Source: a virus
Direction: 5' to 3' (one strand)
Virus record (IMG/VR): IMGVR_UViG_3300033150_001189
Coordinates: 1 to 25,487 of that record
Length of the DNA stretch: 25,487 nucleotides
Part shown: positions 1-7,233 of the stretch, piece by piece
Layout of the letters: the number at the start of each line of letters is the position of its first letter
Position numbering within the stretch: position 1 is the stretch's first letter
Notes under the pieces: generated by a model
Database searches by the model: none
The model's input: the letters and a program-made list of their open reading frames with translations, nothing else
Told to the model about the DNA's origin: nothing
Translations under genes and position numbers: made by a program

Positions 1-72
1 TTGAAGGCGGCGGTCTTGAAAACCGTTAATGGGGAAGCTCATTCGGGGGTTCAAATCCCTCCCTCTCCGCCA
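1..72 (+). tRNA. tRNA-Ser (anticodon UGA), 5' truncated by window edge
   Basis: The anticodon stem-loop is visible (stem around CGGT/ACCG with loop CTTGAAA, anticodon TGA), followed by a long variable arm typical of class II tRNAs, a T arm with GTTCAAATC, the 3' acceptor strand CCTCTCC, a G discriminator and an encoded CCA at 70-72. The 5' acceptor strand and part of the D arm lie outside the window. A terminator hairpin starts 11 bases after the CCA, so this is probably the last gene of a tRNA transcript. Confidence 0.93.
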
Positions 73-83
73 ATTTATAAAGA

Positions 84-132
84 AAATCACTGAAGAGAAT
101 TTTAGTTTAATTCTCTTCAGTGATTTCTTTTT
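84..132 (+). terminator. Rho-independent terminator after tRNA-Ser
   Basis: Two perfectly complementary 18-base arms (84-101 and 109-126) are separated by a 7-base loop and followed by CTTTTT. It ends the tRNA transcript and separates it from the protein genes that begin at 186. Confidence 0.93.
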
Positions 133-185
133 AGCTCTTGTTTGTTTTTCAAATACATTTTATTTATTTAACAAAAGAGGGTATC

Positions 186-548
186 ATGAGAATTGAAGAT
201 CTGTTTTATTTGTATAAAAAAGAGAGGGATTATCAAAAACTAGTGTTTGGAGGGTATGAAAACAATCCAGCTTTTAATTTAGCTACTTTTTTGATATTAT
301 TAGATTCCTACCTAAATAAAATCAAACAAGCATATGTTGGAAAATGGTCAAATGATTTGCCAACATGGCTAGCAAATTCAAATGAACTCGAGTTGGTTAA
401 TGGATGCCCGATAGAAGCTTATGAGAATTTAGTTAAATTATTTGCTTTGTCTGGAGCCGCCATCGAAACGTATTGTAATATTGATCCTGATGAGTGGCGA
501 AAAGAGGGAGTGAATCCGAAGTGGAAAGGAGGGTTTAATGGAAAATAA
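186..548 (+). CDS. Small conserved-looking phage protein of unknown function
   Basis: This encodes 120 residues when started at the ATG at 186, which has AAGAGGG at the right distance upstream. The open frame continues upstream to an ATG at 138, but that start has no ribosome binding site and lies just after the terminator, so it is not preferred. The protein is acidic to neutral and mainly helical by composition, rich in aromatic residues (LFYLYKKERDY near the start, KWSNDLPTWL in the middle) and has no signal peptide or membrane segment. The look is that of small phage accessory proteins with no assigned role; I do not recognise a catalytic motif. The last codons overlap the start of the next gene at 538, so the two are translationally coupled. 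Confidence 0.75.
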   Translation: MRIEDLFYLYKKERDYQKLVFGGYENNPAFNLATFLILLDSYLNKIKQAYVGKWSNDLPTWLANSNELELVNGCPIEAYENLVKLFALSGAAIETYCNIDPDEWRKEGVNPKWKGGFNGK

Positions 549-711
549 CTATGTTATTACTAATGAAAAAAAAGAGAATCTAAAAAAGAGGTTGCCGAAA
601 GAAGGAGACGTTATTAAAGTAAATGGACATGATTTTAAAGTAACATATGTGCATGAAGGAAAACTAAGATTCAGCGCGGAAGTTATTATCCCATCAAACA
701 AAGAATATTAA
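538..711 (+). CDS. Very small hypothetical protein (57 aa)
   Basis: An open frame of 57 codons starts at ATG 538 and stops at TAA 709-711. A near-perfect Shine-Dalgarno sequence (AAAGGAGGG) ends five bases before the ATG, inside the end of the upstream gene, which it overlaps by 11 bases. The product begins MENNYVITNEKKENL and has a lysine-rich first half, then alternating hydrophobic residues (VIKVNGHDFKVTYV, then LRFSAEVII) that suggest a small beta sandwich or barrel. The next gene starts 13 bases downstream with its own GAGGAGA site. The ribosome binding site, coupling and strand agreement make it a real gene; function is unknown. Confidence 0.78.
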   Translation: MENNYVITNEKKENLKKRLPKEGDVIKVNGHDFKVTYVHEGKLRFSAEVIIPSNKEY

Positions 712-724
712 AAGAGGAGAAGAC

Positions 725-1435
725 ATGAATAAAAATATACAAGAAGTGGTTTCTTCTCATAATACGGAAGAAAAATTTGATCCATCCGTTATAGAAAAGA
801 AGGAAATAAAGTCCGAAAATCAATTTGATATAGATATAATATCATTAAATAAATGGTTTTCTGGCAATACAAATTTGAATAACTTTAGTAAGTTAAAACT
901 AACATTGACAGGCATTGATCCTGAATATTATTTGTTACTATTAAAAACAACCGATAAAATAAAAAATGGAGAATCTGTTAGAGAACTATTTTTGTTTAAG
1001 GATGCAGGTAACATACCGGTTCTTAATTGCAATGCAATTGATATGAACATATATAACAACAATACTTATTTGATTACTTATAAATATGAAGATGTTTTTA
1101 TAAAAACTTATGGTACTAAAACCGGTCTCATATGCACATTTTGTGCTAATATTCAAGATCTTTTAATTCCATGTATAAAAATAAAAGTCAAGAAAAATAA
1201 ACCTGGAATTAAAATCCCAAAAATAGAATCTAGTAAAATAGAAGAAAAACTAAAACTGCCATGTGATAAAGAAGAACTTATTTTAAGATATAGACAAATT
1301 CAAAAAGAATCACATGATGTCACCACTTTAAATGATGCCGTTAAATTACTAATCTCAAAACAATCTAACGTATTCGATATAAATCATAAGATACAAATAG
1401 ATGATGTTATATTGAGTATGTTGAAATTAACTTAG
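725..1435 (+). CDS. Hypothetical phage protein (236 aa)
   Basis: The ATG at 725 is preceded by AAGAGGAGAAGAC, a strong ribosome binding site. The first 35 residues are charged and probably disordered. Residues of about 36-160 alternate hydrophobic and polar residues and contain several cysteines and aromatics (LICTFCANIQDLLIPCIKI), consistent with a compact alpha/beta domain. A lysine- and proline-rich linker (KKNKPGIKIPKI) leads to a helical C-terminus. I see no recognisable enzymatic motif, signal peptide or membrane segment. It is third in a plus-strand run and is separated from the next protein gene only by a tRNA gene. The family is not recognised. Confidence 0.8.
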   Translation: MNKNIQEVVSSHNTEEKFDPSVIEKKEIKSENQFDIDIISLNKWFSGNTNLNNFSKLKLTLTGIDPEYYLLLLKTTDKIKNGESVRELFLFKDAGNIPVLNCNAIDMNIYNNNTYLITYKYEDVFIKTYGTKTGLICTFCANIQDLLIPCIKIKVKKNKPGIKIPKIESSKIEEKLKLPCDKEELILRYRQIQKESHDVTTLNDAVKLLISKQSNVFDINHKIQIDDVILSMLKLT

Positions 1436-1443
1436 AATAAAAT

Positions 1444-1517
1444 GGTGGCGTAGTTCAATGGTAGAACGGGTGGCTTATAACCGCTTAACGAAGGTTCAAA
1501 TCCTTCCGCCACCACCA
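1444..1517 (+). tRNA. tRNA-Ile (anticodon UAU)
   Basis: A complete cloverleaf can be drawn: acceptor GGTGGCG pairing with CGCCACC, D stem GTTC/GAAC, anticodon stem GGTGG/CCGCT with loop CTTATAA (anticodon TAT at 1476-1478), T stem GAAGG/CCTTC with loop TTCAAAT, discriminator A and encoded CCA at 1515-1517. It would read AUA, a codon common in this AT-rich genome and rare in many hosts, which is a usual reason for phages to carry this tRNA. It lies inside a run of protein genes, with 8 bases before it and 14 after. Confidence 0.95.
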
Positions 1518-1531
1518 TTAATATTACCAAA

Positions 1532-2281
1532 ATGAAAATAAATAACAAGGTTGATTTTTTTCTTCATGATGTATATAACTATGATATCCCGTCATGCCAT
1601 TACAATATTATTAAAAAACTAAACTATAAAACAAAAGAAATTTCTGACCCGGAAAATAAAGAAGATAGAAATATTAAAATTGGAATGATGATGAGAGATA
1701 ATACAAAGTTATCATCCATCTTAAGAAATATAACTGAATCTGTTATAGATGAATACATAAAAATAAACCGGGTAAATGAAGATGAAATAGTAATTAGGCA
1801 ATACGATGGGATTATCACAACCAGAAAGTTACAAAACTTGACTAGTAATTACAATGTTCCTTTGATATTAAAACGAATATTTCAATTTATGATAATTGGT
1901 ATTGACAGAGACAGATATTTAGGATATGATGGCAAACAAATTTTTATAAAAGGGGTTCCTAATAAATACAAAGGGATTATTTTATTCCTACAATACTTCT
2001 CAAAAATAAACTTTTTACACAAAGAATCAGTATTTAAGGGATTACAAAAAATAAAAGACAGTTTGCTTAAATCGGAAGATCCATCGTTATTTGCAATCCC
2101 TACAGGAAAAGATACTTACAATGTAATTCTTAAAAAATATGGACAGATTGAAATTAAAAAAGGAACAGTTAATATACTAGACACTTCAGATATTGATAAA
2201 GAATGGTATTTTGAGTATTATATTCAACCCTTTACAAAAAGTATAACATTTGAATTTTTATTAAAAAGGAATAAATTATGA
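1532..2281 (+). CDS. Unknown protein (249 aa) with DNA polymerase B-like short motifs
   Basis: No gene name is recognised. Three motifs occur in the order and with the residues of the family B DNA polymerase palm and thumb: YDIPSCHYNII (residues 17-27, compare D-x-x-S-L-Y of motif A, catalytic D18), IRQYDGIITT (88-97, compare the DTDS motif C, D92 in the place of the second, metal-binding Asp) and IDRDRYLGYDGKQIFIKG (124-141, compare KKRY...G...KG). There is no exonuclease domain, and only 74 residues separate D18 from D92, far fewer than in a full polymerase, so fingers would be minimal. The polymerase link is inference from short motifs only. No clear ribosome binding site precedes the ATG, which is 14 bases after the tRNA. 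The gene ends with an ATGA overlap with the methyltransferase-like gene. Confidence 0.75.
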   Translation: MKINNKVDFFLHDVYNYDIPSCHYNIIKKLNYKTKEISDPENKEDRNIKIGMMMRDNTKLSSILRNITESVIDEYIKINRVNEDEIVIRQYDGIITTRKLQNLTSNYNVPLILKRIFQFMIIGIDRDRYLGYDGKQIFIKGVPNKYKGIILFLQYFSKINFLHKESVFKGLQKIKDSLLKSEDPSLFAIPTGKDTYNVILKKYGQIEIKKGTVNILDTSDIDKEWYFEYYIQPFTKSITFEFLLKRNKL

Positions 2282-2889
2282 TATCGAACTTTATTTTAAA
2301 CATAGCAGCAGGCAAAGAGAAATCTTTATTTTTAGATAAACATGAAAATTGTTTTTGTGTTAACGTTGATACTAATTATCCTACTAGTACTAATGATGGA
2401 ATAGAAAATCAAATGAAATATTTGATGTCAATGTTTGAATATAATCAGGCGTATAACCCAGGAAATATGTATATCTCGTATGATGCTTTTCGTTTTATGG
2501 AAAGATTCCCATTTAAGTTTAATTTTATTTCTTGTTATAGATATTTAGAACATGTTCCTTTTAATTCAGTTTTATACTTTATTTATTTAATGTCAACTTC
2601 AATTGAAAAAGGAGGGATTGTAGAAATCATAGTTCCTGATTACAAAAAATTAGCAACTATGATAATTAATGAGGATGTATATGCAGATGATTTTGAAAAA
2701 AATAATATTATTATAACAACAGAGTTGGTTAATGAAATCTCTTGCCCGCATGCGTCGGTTTGGACAAAAGATAGATTAGAATATTTTTTTAAATATGAGG
2801 GAAGATTTGAAGTTGCCTCCATAGAGGAGAATTATCTTTTTGATAATCGAGACATTTACTTGTATGGTCAATTTGTAAAACGAGGTTAG
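2278..2889 (+). CDS. Class I SAM-dependent methyltransferase-like protein
   Basis: The 203-residue product has the second half of a Rossmann-fold methyltransferase: FNFISCYRYLEHVP (residues 81-94) matches the motif in which a strand is followed by LEH and a proline, and KGGIVEIIVPDY (111-122) matches the KPGG...VPD strand. The glycine-rich SAM loop is weak (LNIAAGKEKS, residues 7-16), with a plausible acidic residue at the end of strand 2 (D31 in VNVDTN). This resembles the type 11 methyltransferases found in many phages near structural or glycan genes. The target is unknown, and the weak SAM loop leaves open that it is catalytically reduced. It overlaps the upstream gene by four bases (ATGA), so expression is coupled; the next gene starts five bases after its stop. 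Confidence 0.75.
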   Translation: MISNFILNIAAGKEKSLFLDKHENCFCVNVDTNYPTSTNDGIENQMKYLMSMFEYNQAYNPGNMYISYDAFRFMERFPFKFNFISCYRYLEHVPFNSVLYFIYLMSTSIEKGGIVEIIVPDYKKLATMIINEDVYADDFEKNNIIITTELVNEISCPHASVWTKDRLEYFFKYEGRFEVASIEENYLFDNRDIYLYGQFVKRG

Positions 2890-2893
2890 AAAA

Positions 2894-3772
2894 ATGTCTT
2901 TTTTAGAAAATGCTGAATCAATGGGGCTGGTTCCTATCCTGGATAATTCGTCTTTTAAGCACGAAGATGAATATAGTAAAGTAATGTACAGACGGCTTGT
3001 ATGCAAAGATAACGGAGAAGAAATTCCCAGGATTGCATTGTTTACTTCACCTTCAGACAAAGAAGATTATCAGTATGTGACCACATTGTCAAATTCGTAT
3101 CAATTTGTGGCAAATGACTCTTTGATACAGTCTGTTAAACAATCAATTAATGAAATAGGAAGTCCAATCTTTGATGAACAGTTTTTGATGTCTCCTTCAT
3201 TATCAATGATGATATTAACAATAACTATTAAAAATGAAAAAAGCATTGATAATGTTGGAACATTATATCCATGTTTTAGAATCAGAAATTCTTATGACGG
3301 ATCCTGCGCTGCTTGCGTTTCTTTTGGTATTTCTTTAGAAGATTCAAGTTCTAAAACTTTGTTAAATACCATGTTAACTAAAATTTTCGGTCAAACTAGA
3401 CAAATTCATTTGACCGGCAGTTCAACGTATTTGTCTAGTCAGTTAAAAACTCATGTTCAAGTTTTTAATAGCAGAATTGAAGATCTGTTGCAAGCTAACT
3501 TAAACAGACCGGTAACGGAAGAACATATGATGGAAGTTTTGCATATGATTGAAAAGTGTGGAAAGAAAAGAAAAGATATTATTTCATCAGACATTCTTCC
3601 AGAACAAGGAGGCCCGGTCTCAACATGGGACGTTTTTCATGCAATATTAAGATACTCAACAATCGAAAATAATCTGAACATAAAAGTTATGCTAGAGAAT
3701 ATAGCACAAACAGTTCTGTATGTCCCACAAAAAATGTTTGAAGTGGTTGAAAAACTCAAAGAAGTTGCGTAA
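2894..3772 (+). CDS. DUF932-like phage protein
   Basis: The 292-residue product carries FRIRNSYDGSCAACVSFG (residues 128-145). The NSYDGS signature followed by a small-residue strand is the hallmark of DUF932-type proteins, which are widespread in phages and plasmids and have no settled biochemical role. The segment before it (about 100-127) is beta-rich; the C-terminal 120 residues are helical (MEVLHMIEKCGKKRKDI onward). The ribosome binding site is CGAGGTTAG upstream of ATG 2894. It is the last gene of this plus-strand run and a strong terminator follows five bases after its stop. Assignment to DUF932 rests on the signature and length only. Confidence 0.72.
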   Translation: MSFLENAESMGLVPILDNSSFKHEDEYSKVMYRRLVCKDNGEEIPRIALFTSPSDKEDYQYVTTLSNSYQFVANDSLIQSVKQSINEIGSPIFDEQFLMSPSLSMMILTITIKNEKSIDNVGTLYPCFRIRNSYDGSCAACVSFGISLEDSSSKTLLNTMLTKIFGQTRQIHLTGSSTYLSSQLKTHVQVFNSRIEDLLQANLNRPVTEEHMMEVLHMIEKCGKKRKDIISSDILPEQGGPVSTWDVFHAILRYSTIENNLNIKVMLENIAQTVLYVPQKMFEVVEKLKEVA

Positions 3773-3776
3773 TTAT

Positions 3777-3822
3777 AAAAAAAGAGAAGATGCTACATGT
3801 TTAGTATCTTCTCTTTTTTTTG
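3777..3822 (+). terminator. Rho-independent terminator after DUF932-like gene
   Basis: Arms 3777-3794 and 3803-3820 pair over 18 positions with one G-U pair; the loop is 8 bases (ACATGTTT) and the right arm ends in an eight-T run. Because the left arm begins with an A run, it could also work on the minus strand. Confidence 0.92.
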
Positions 3823-3860
3823 TTGTTTTTTTGTAAATTTTTAGTAGACTATCTAAGTTT

Positions 3861-3939
3861 CCTTGATTAATGTTAAAACATAAAATTAAAAGCATTTCTC
3901 TGAACAAAATAAAAATTTTAATCAAGGTGTGTTCGTTTA
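3861..3939 (+). promoter_or_regulatory. Leader of hub gene with inverted repeat covering its ribosome binding site
   Basis: CCTTGATTAA (3861-3870) is exactly complementary to TTAATCAAGG (3918-3927). The right arm contains the AAGG core of the only ribosome binding site in front of ATG 3940. If the transcript starts upstream of 3861, a 10-bp stem with a 47-base AT-rich loop could mask the site. No good promoter hexamers were identified in 3823-3939. Confidence 0.4.
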
Positions 3940-5199
3940 ATGCCAACTAATAAAAGATCATATTTTAATCCTCAAAGTACTTACTTTTTTTCAGTTAAAA
4001 TTTCTGGTATTGATTTCACAGAAGATTTAAGACAAATATCTATAGTTTCATCATTGACTACAGCGTATCAAATTATTACTTTAACTTTTTTAACGGATGT
4101 TGATGATATTATCTCAGAAAGAATATTTGGAAAAGATCCAATAAAACTAACGGCAACTTTACAAGGAAGAGATGAAATACCATCCGAACAAATAAACTTT
4201 GAATTGATGTTCATAGATTCAAATCAACAACAACCAAATAAACAACAAATGTCAACAGGGATTCAAAGTGAAAGAACCCCTCTTCAAATAACTACAATTT
4301 GCAGGCAACCATTTAAAACAATGATGACTAATGTTAATGACATTTTTGAAGGAGCTACAATTCAAAATATAATTGAAAGCTTAGTTTCTAATTTTACGGA
4401 TGCCTCCCTAGAACTTGATACCCAAAATATAAACACAGATATAATTCCCCAAGTTATAATTCCTCCGACATCATTATATAAGGTTATTAAAGAGTATGAT
4501 CCAATTAATAATGATGGGGTCTTAGATAAATATTTCGGAATATATAATGGAGTTCCTGGAGTTTTTTGTAGACATGATAACACAATATTTATTAAAAACT
4601 TAACACACAGATTAAAACAATCTCAAACATTTAATATATACCAATTAACAACAGATGGAAACAATCAAGATATTATAAATAAAAGCACAGATGGTAAGAA
4701 TTTTTATACATACCACCCTTTGAAAAGTACATACCAGGGAAATGCAAAAATGGCAAATGATGCAGCAATTCAAAATTACATAGTTAATCCAAGAGACAGA
4801 TTAAGTCATGTTATCACTAGAAATTTTACCCAAGACGCAGAAGATTATTCTATAACATATAAAAACCCAACAACATATACAGATCCAATTATGGCAAATC
4901 GAACTAAGTACATTATTGGACAAGCAGGAAATGATTATTCAGAGACGTTTGCTATATCACAAACGTCAAAACAGTTATCAAATTTATCAATAGTTAGAAT
5001 AAATATTGAGAGAGAAATGCCTTTGTTTAATTTAATGGAAATCGGAGAGCCAGTAAAACTAATAACAAGAAGTTTAGAATATGTAGAATTGTCTGGAAAA
5101 TATATTTTAGCATCCAGTAGTTTAAATTTTAATCGTAATGGCCCAGATTGGGAATCCACTGCAGAACTTACTTTATCAAGAAGCAATAAAATAATATAA
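3940..5199 (+). CDS. Probable baseplate hub protein (T4 gp27 / gpD-like fold)
   Basis: The 419-residue protein begins with a strand-rich domain (FFSVKISGIDFTEDLRQISI at residues 16-35, then YQIITLTFLTDVDDI) of the kind that opens contractile-tail hub proteins, followed by a long region with Q/N-rich stretches and a C-terminal beta-rich domain (LMEIGEPVKLITRSLEYVEL). T4 gp27 is about the same length (391 residues). In a virion such a protein would form the trimeric ring joining tail tube and spike. There is no signal peptide or membrane segment. The gene stands alone between two terminators, with a possible masking hairpin over its ribosome binding site, so it may be expressed separately from the terminase operon. 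The hub call rests on fold-like pattern and the surrounding tail genes; another beta-rich tail protein is possible. Confidence 0.6.
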   Translation: MPTNKRSYFNPQSTYFFSVKISGIDFTEDLRQISIVSSLTTAYQIITLTFLTDVDDIISERIFGKDPIKLTATLQGRDEIPSEQINFELMFIDSNQQQPNKQQMSTGIQSERTPLQITTICRQPFKTMMTNVNDIFEGATIQNIIESLVSNFTDASLELDTQNINTDIIPQVIIPPTSLYKVIKEYDPINNDGVLDKYFGIYNGVPGVFCRHDNTIFIKNLTHRLKQSQTFNIYQLTTDGNNQDIINKSTDGKNFYTYHPLKSTYQGNAKMANDAAIQNYIVNPRDRLSHVITRNFTQDAEDYSITYKNPTTYTDPIMANRTKYIIGQAGNDYSETFAISQTSKQLSNLSIVRINIEREMPLFNLMEIGEPVKLITRSLEYVELSGKYILASSSLNFNRNGPDWESTAELTLSRSNKII

Positions 5200-5220
5200 A
5201 AACAACAAAAAGGGGGCCGA

Positions 5221-5262
5221 AGCCCCACCATAGTAAGACAATCTACTATGGTGGGGCTTTTT
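5221..5262 (+). terminator. Rho-independent terminator after hub gene
   Basis: A perfect 15-bp GC-rich stem (5221-5235 with 5244-5258, AGCCCCACCATAGTA and its complement) with an 8-base loop is followed by TTTTT. It sits 21 bases after the hub stop codon. On the minus strand the hairpin has no immediate T run. Confidence 0.95.
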
Positions 5263-5335
5263 ATACACTTTGAAAAGTTTTTGCTTGTTAAAATTAACAA
5301 ACGCTCCGCGCCTTTATCACTAACTGATTTTATCA

Positions 5336-5451
5336 TATCGGCATCACCTCCTTTTGTCCTCTTCCGAATTTCTGAAATACTCCTTTCATTATAAGAACTA
5401 TCCATGTCACCTCCTTCTCCGATTAAAAGGTTATACCATATATATAGTTAA
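5336..5451 (-). promoter_or_regulatory. Minus-strand promoter-like element and two perfect ribosome binding sites
   Basis: The decamer AAGGAGGTGA occurs twice on the minus strand: at 5416-5407, just ahead of an ATG at 5405, and at 5353-5344, with an ideal seven-base gap to an ATG at 5336. Both ATGs are in the same frame. An AT-rich element similar to other promoter-like elements in the window (TTAACTATATATATGG, 5451-5436) lies upstream. The open frame starts MDSSYNERSISEIRKRTKGG but continues through the reverse of the terminator and antisense to the hub gene (to 4935), so the protein itself is doubtful. It may be a small gene, a leader peptide, or a remnant. Confidence 0.35.
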
Positions 5452-5520
5452 CAGAAAAAGTTTTAGAAAATTAAACTTTTTTCTGAAAAAATAATAACCG
5501 CCATTAGATATTAATATATA

Positions 5521-5528
5521 TATAAATA
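5521..5528 (+). promoter_or_regulatory. T4-type late promoter octamer upstream of terminase
   Basis: An exact TATAAATA, the late-promoter -10 element of T4-like phages, lies 59 bases before the terminase GTG, directly after a TTAATATATA run. The rest of the 5263-5586 gap shows no plus-strand gene. Confidence 0.6.
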
Positions 5529-5586
5529 ACTAAGTTTTTAATAGAATGATAGAACAAACTAATAAATAAGTATCTGGAGCGTTAAT

Positions 5587-7233
5587 GTGACATCTAACAA
5601 ACAAAAGTTAAAAGAACTTGCTAAACATTATATTACAGAATATATCGAATGCAGAACTAATTTTGATCATTTCTGCGAGAATTATATTAAATTAGAATTA
5701 ACAGGCGGTGATATTTATTTAAAACCATATGAAGCACAATCAAAACTAATCAATATGATATTAAAAGATCATTACATAATAGTTTTAAAATCTAGACAAA
5801 TAGGGATCTCTACTATTGTTCAAGCTTTTTGTGCTTATCTATGTACTTTTTATGAAAATACAGTGATTGGTTTGATTTCAAAAGATGGAAAAGAAGCAAC
5901 TGATTTTGCTAGAAATATTAGAGGAATGTTAGAGAAACTTCCTCCTTGGTTTAAAATTAAATTTAAAAAGAAAACAGAACAATCATTTATTTTAGATAAT
6001 GGAGCAAAAGTTTACGCATCCCCAGTGAATCCAAAAGAACCTGATAAAACTCTTAGAGGAAAACATATTACATTTCTTGTTATAGACGAGGCAGCATTCA
6101 TTCAAAAAATCGACGATGCTTGGACATCCTTAGTTCCTGCATTATCAACCGATCAAATGCATGCTAAAAAGCATAATGTACCATATGGAACATTGATCCT
6201 TTCAACGCCAAATAAAATGGTTGGTAAAGGTAAATGGTTTTTTGATATGTATAAAGCAGCTGAGTTTGGAAATGATATTTTTAAATCATATATAATACAT
6301 TGGAAGGATGTAAAAGAATTAGCAAACGATCCGCATTGGTATGATACACAATGTAGATTATTTAAAAATAATTCGAAAAAAATTCAACAAGAACTTGAAC
6401 TAAAATTTCTTCCTAGTGGTGGTTCATTTTTTGAAGAGGATGTTTCTATACAATTACAAAAAGTAGATTATGAACCAATAGAAAAATTAAAATTATTTGG
6501 TGGGGAATATTGGAAATTTGCAGAGCCCGAGAAAGGAAAATTCTATTTAATCGGAGTGGACACTGCACCTGAACATGGTTTAGATAAATCTGCAATAACA
6601 GTTTGGGACTATGAAACTCTAGATCAAGTTGCCGAGTTTCAAGGAAAATGTAAAGTAATTGATTTTGTAAAAATAGTTTTGTCTATAGCATCCTCGTATA
6701 ATAATAGTTTAATTATAGTTGAATCAAATTCATATGGAAACCAAGTGGTCGAAGAAATTAATAATAGTGAAATGGCGCCTATGTTATACAAAGAAAAAAG
6801 AGGGGAATCAAAATTAGTTCCTGGGTTATCAACAAATGCTAAAACTAGACCATTAATGATAGATTCTTTATATTCATATGTTACAGAATTTCCAGAGATA
6901 GTTAAATCTAAAAGACTTTCTCTTGAATTAATTGGATTGGTTGATAAAGCAGGACGAGTTGAAGCAGATGAAGGAATACATGATGATTTGGTTATGTCTG
7001 CTGCTCTTTGTTTTTATGTTAGAAAATATGATCCTCCATTAATGCTAAATACTAAGAAACTACAAGAATCAATGTTTTCTAATATAATGCAAATGAATTC
7101 TGATAGTGTTCAATTAAATAATGCAAATATTTTAAACAAAGCAAAAAAAGAAATGATGGAAAACAAAGATCATAATGGATACATAAATACACTTGATTTT
7201 CTAAAATCTGATCCAATAAAGGAGATTTTATAA
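5587..7233 (+). CDS. terL: Terminase large subunit (packaging ATPase/nuclease)
   Basis: This is the DNA-packaging motor subunit: an N-terminal ATPase that pumps DNA through the portal and a C-terminal RNase H-fold nuclease that cuts concatemers. The 548 residues show Walker A KSRQIGIST (68-76), Walker B FLVIDEAAF with D167/E168, coupling motif LILSTPN (203-209), and the nuclease acids D325 (IGVDTAPEHGLDKSA), E379 (IVESNSYG) and D466/D467 (GIHDDLVMS). All key residues are intact and the length is that of T4 gp17-type terminases. Translation starts at GTG 5587 with CTGGAG upstream; an ATG two bases earlier is followed at once by TGA and is not usable. The stop overlaps the next start (TAATG). 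No small terminase gene is visible nearby. Confidence 0.97.
   Translation: MTSNKQKLKELAKHYITEYIECRTNFDHFCENYIKLELTGGDIYLKPYEAQSKLINMILKDHYIIVLKSRQIGISTIVQAFCAYLCTFYENTVIGLISKDGKEATDFARNIRGMLEKLPPWFKIKFKKKTEQSFILDNGAKVYASPVNPKEPDKTLRGKHITFLVIDEAAFIQKIDDAWTSLVPALSTDQMHAKKHNVPYGTLILSTPNKMVGKGKWFFDMYKAAEFGNDIFKSYIIHWKDVKELANDPHWYDTQCRLFKNNSKKIQQELELKFLPSGGSFFEEDVSIQLQKVDYEPIEKLKLFGGEYWKFAEPEKGKFYLIGVDTAPEHGLDKSAITVWDYETLDQVAEFQGKCKVIDFVKIVLSIASSYNNSLIIVESNSYGNQVVEEINNSEMAPMLYKEKRGESKLVPGLSTNAKTRPLMIDSLYSYVTEFPEIVKSKRLSLELIGLVDKAGRVEADEGIHDDLVMSAALCFYVRKYDPPLMLNTKKLQESMFSNIMQMNSDSVQLNNANILNKAKKEMMENKDHNGYINTLDFLKSDPIKEIL

Noticed and set aside
138-185. Upstream extension of the first protein gene to an ATG at 138
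   Set aside because: No ribosome binding site and it begins in the terminator tail; ATG 186 has a good site.
4935-5405. 156-codon minus-strand frame starting at a perfect ribosome binding site
   Set aside because: Most of it is antisense to the hub gene and it reads across the terminator; kept only as a regulatory-type observation.
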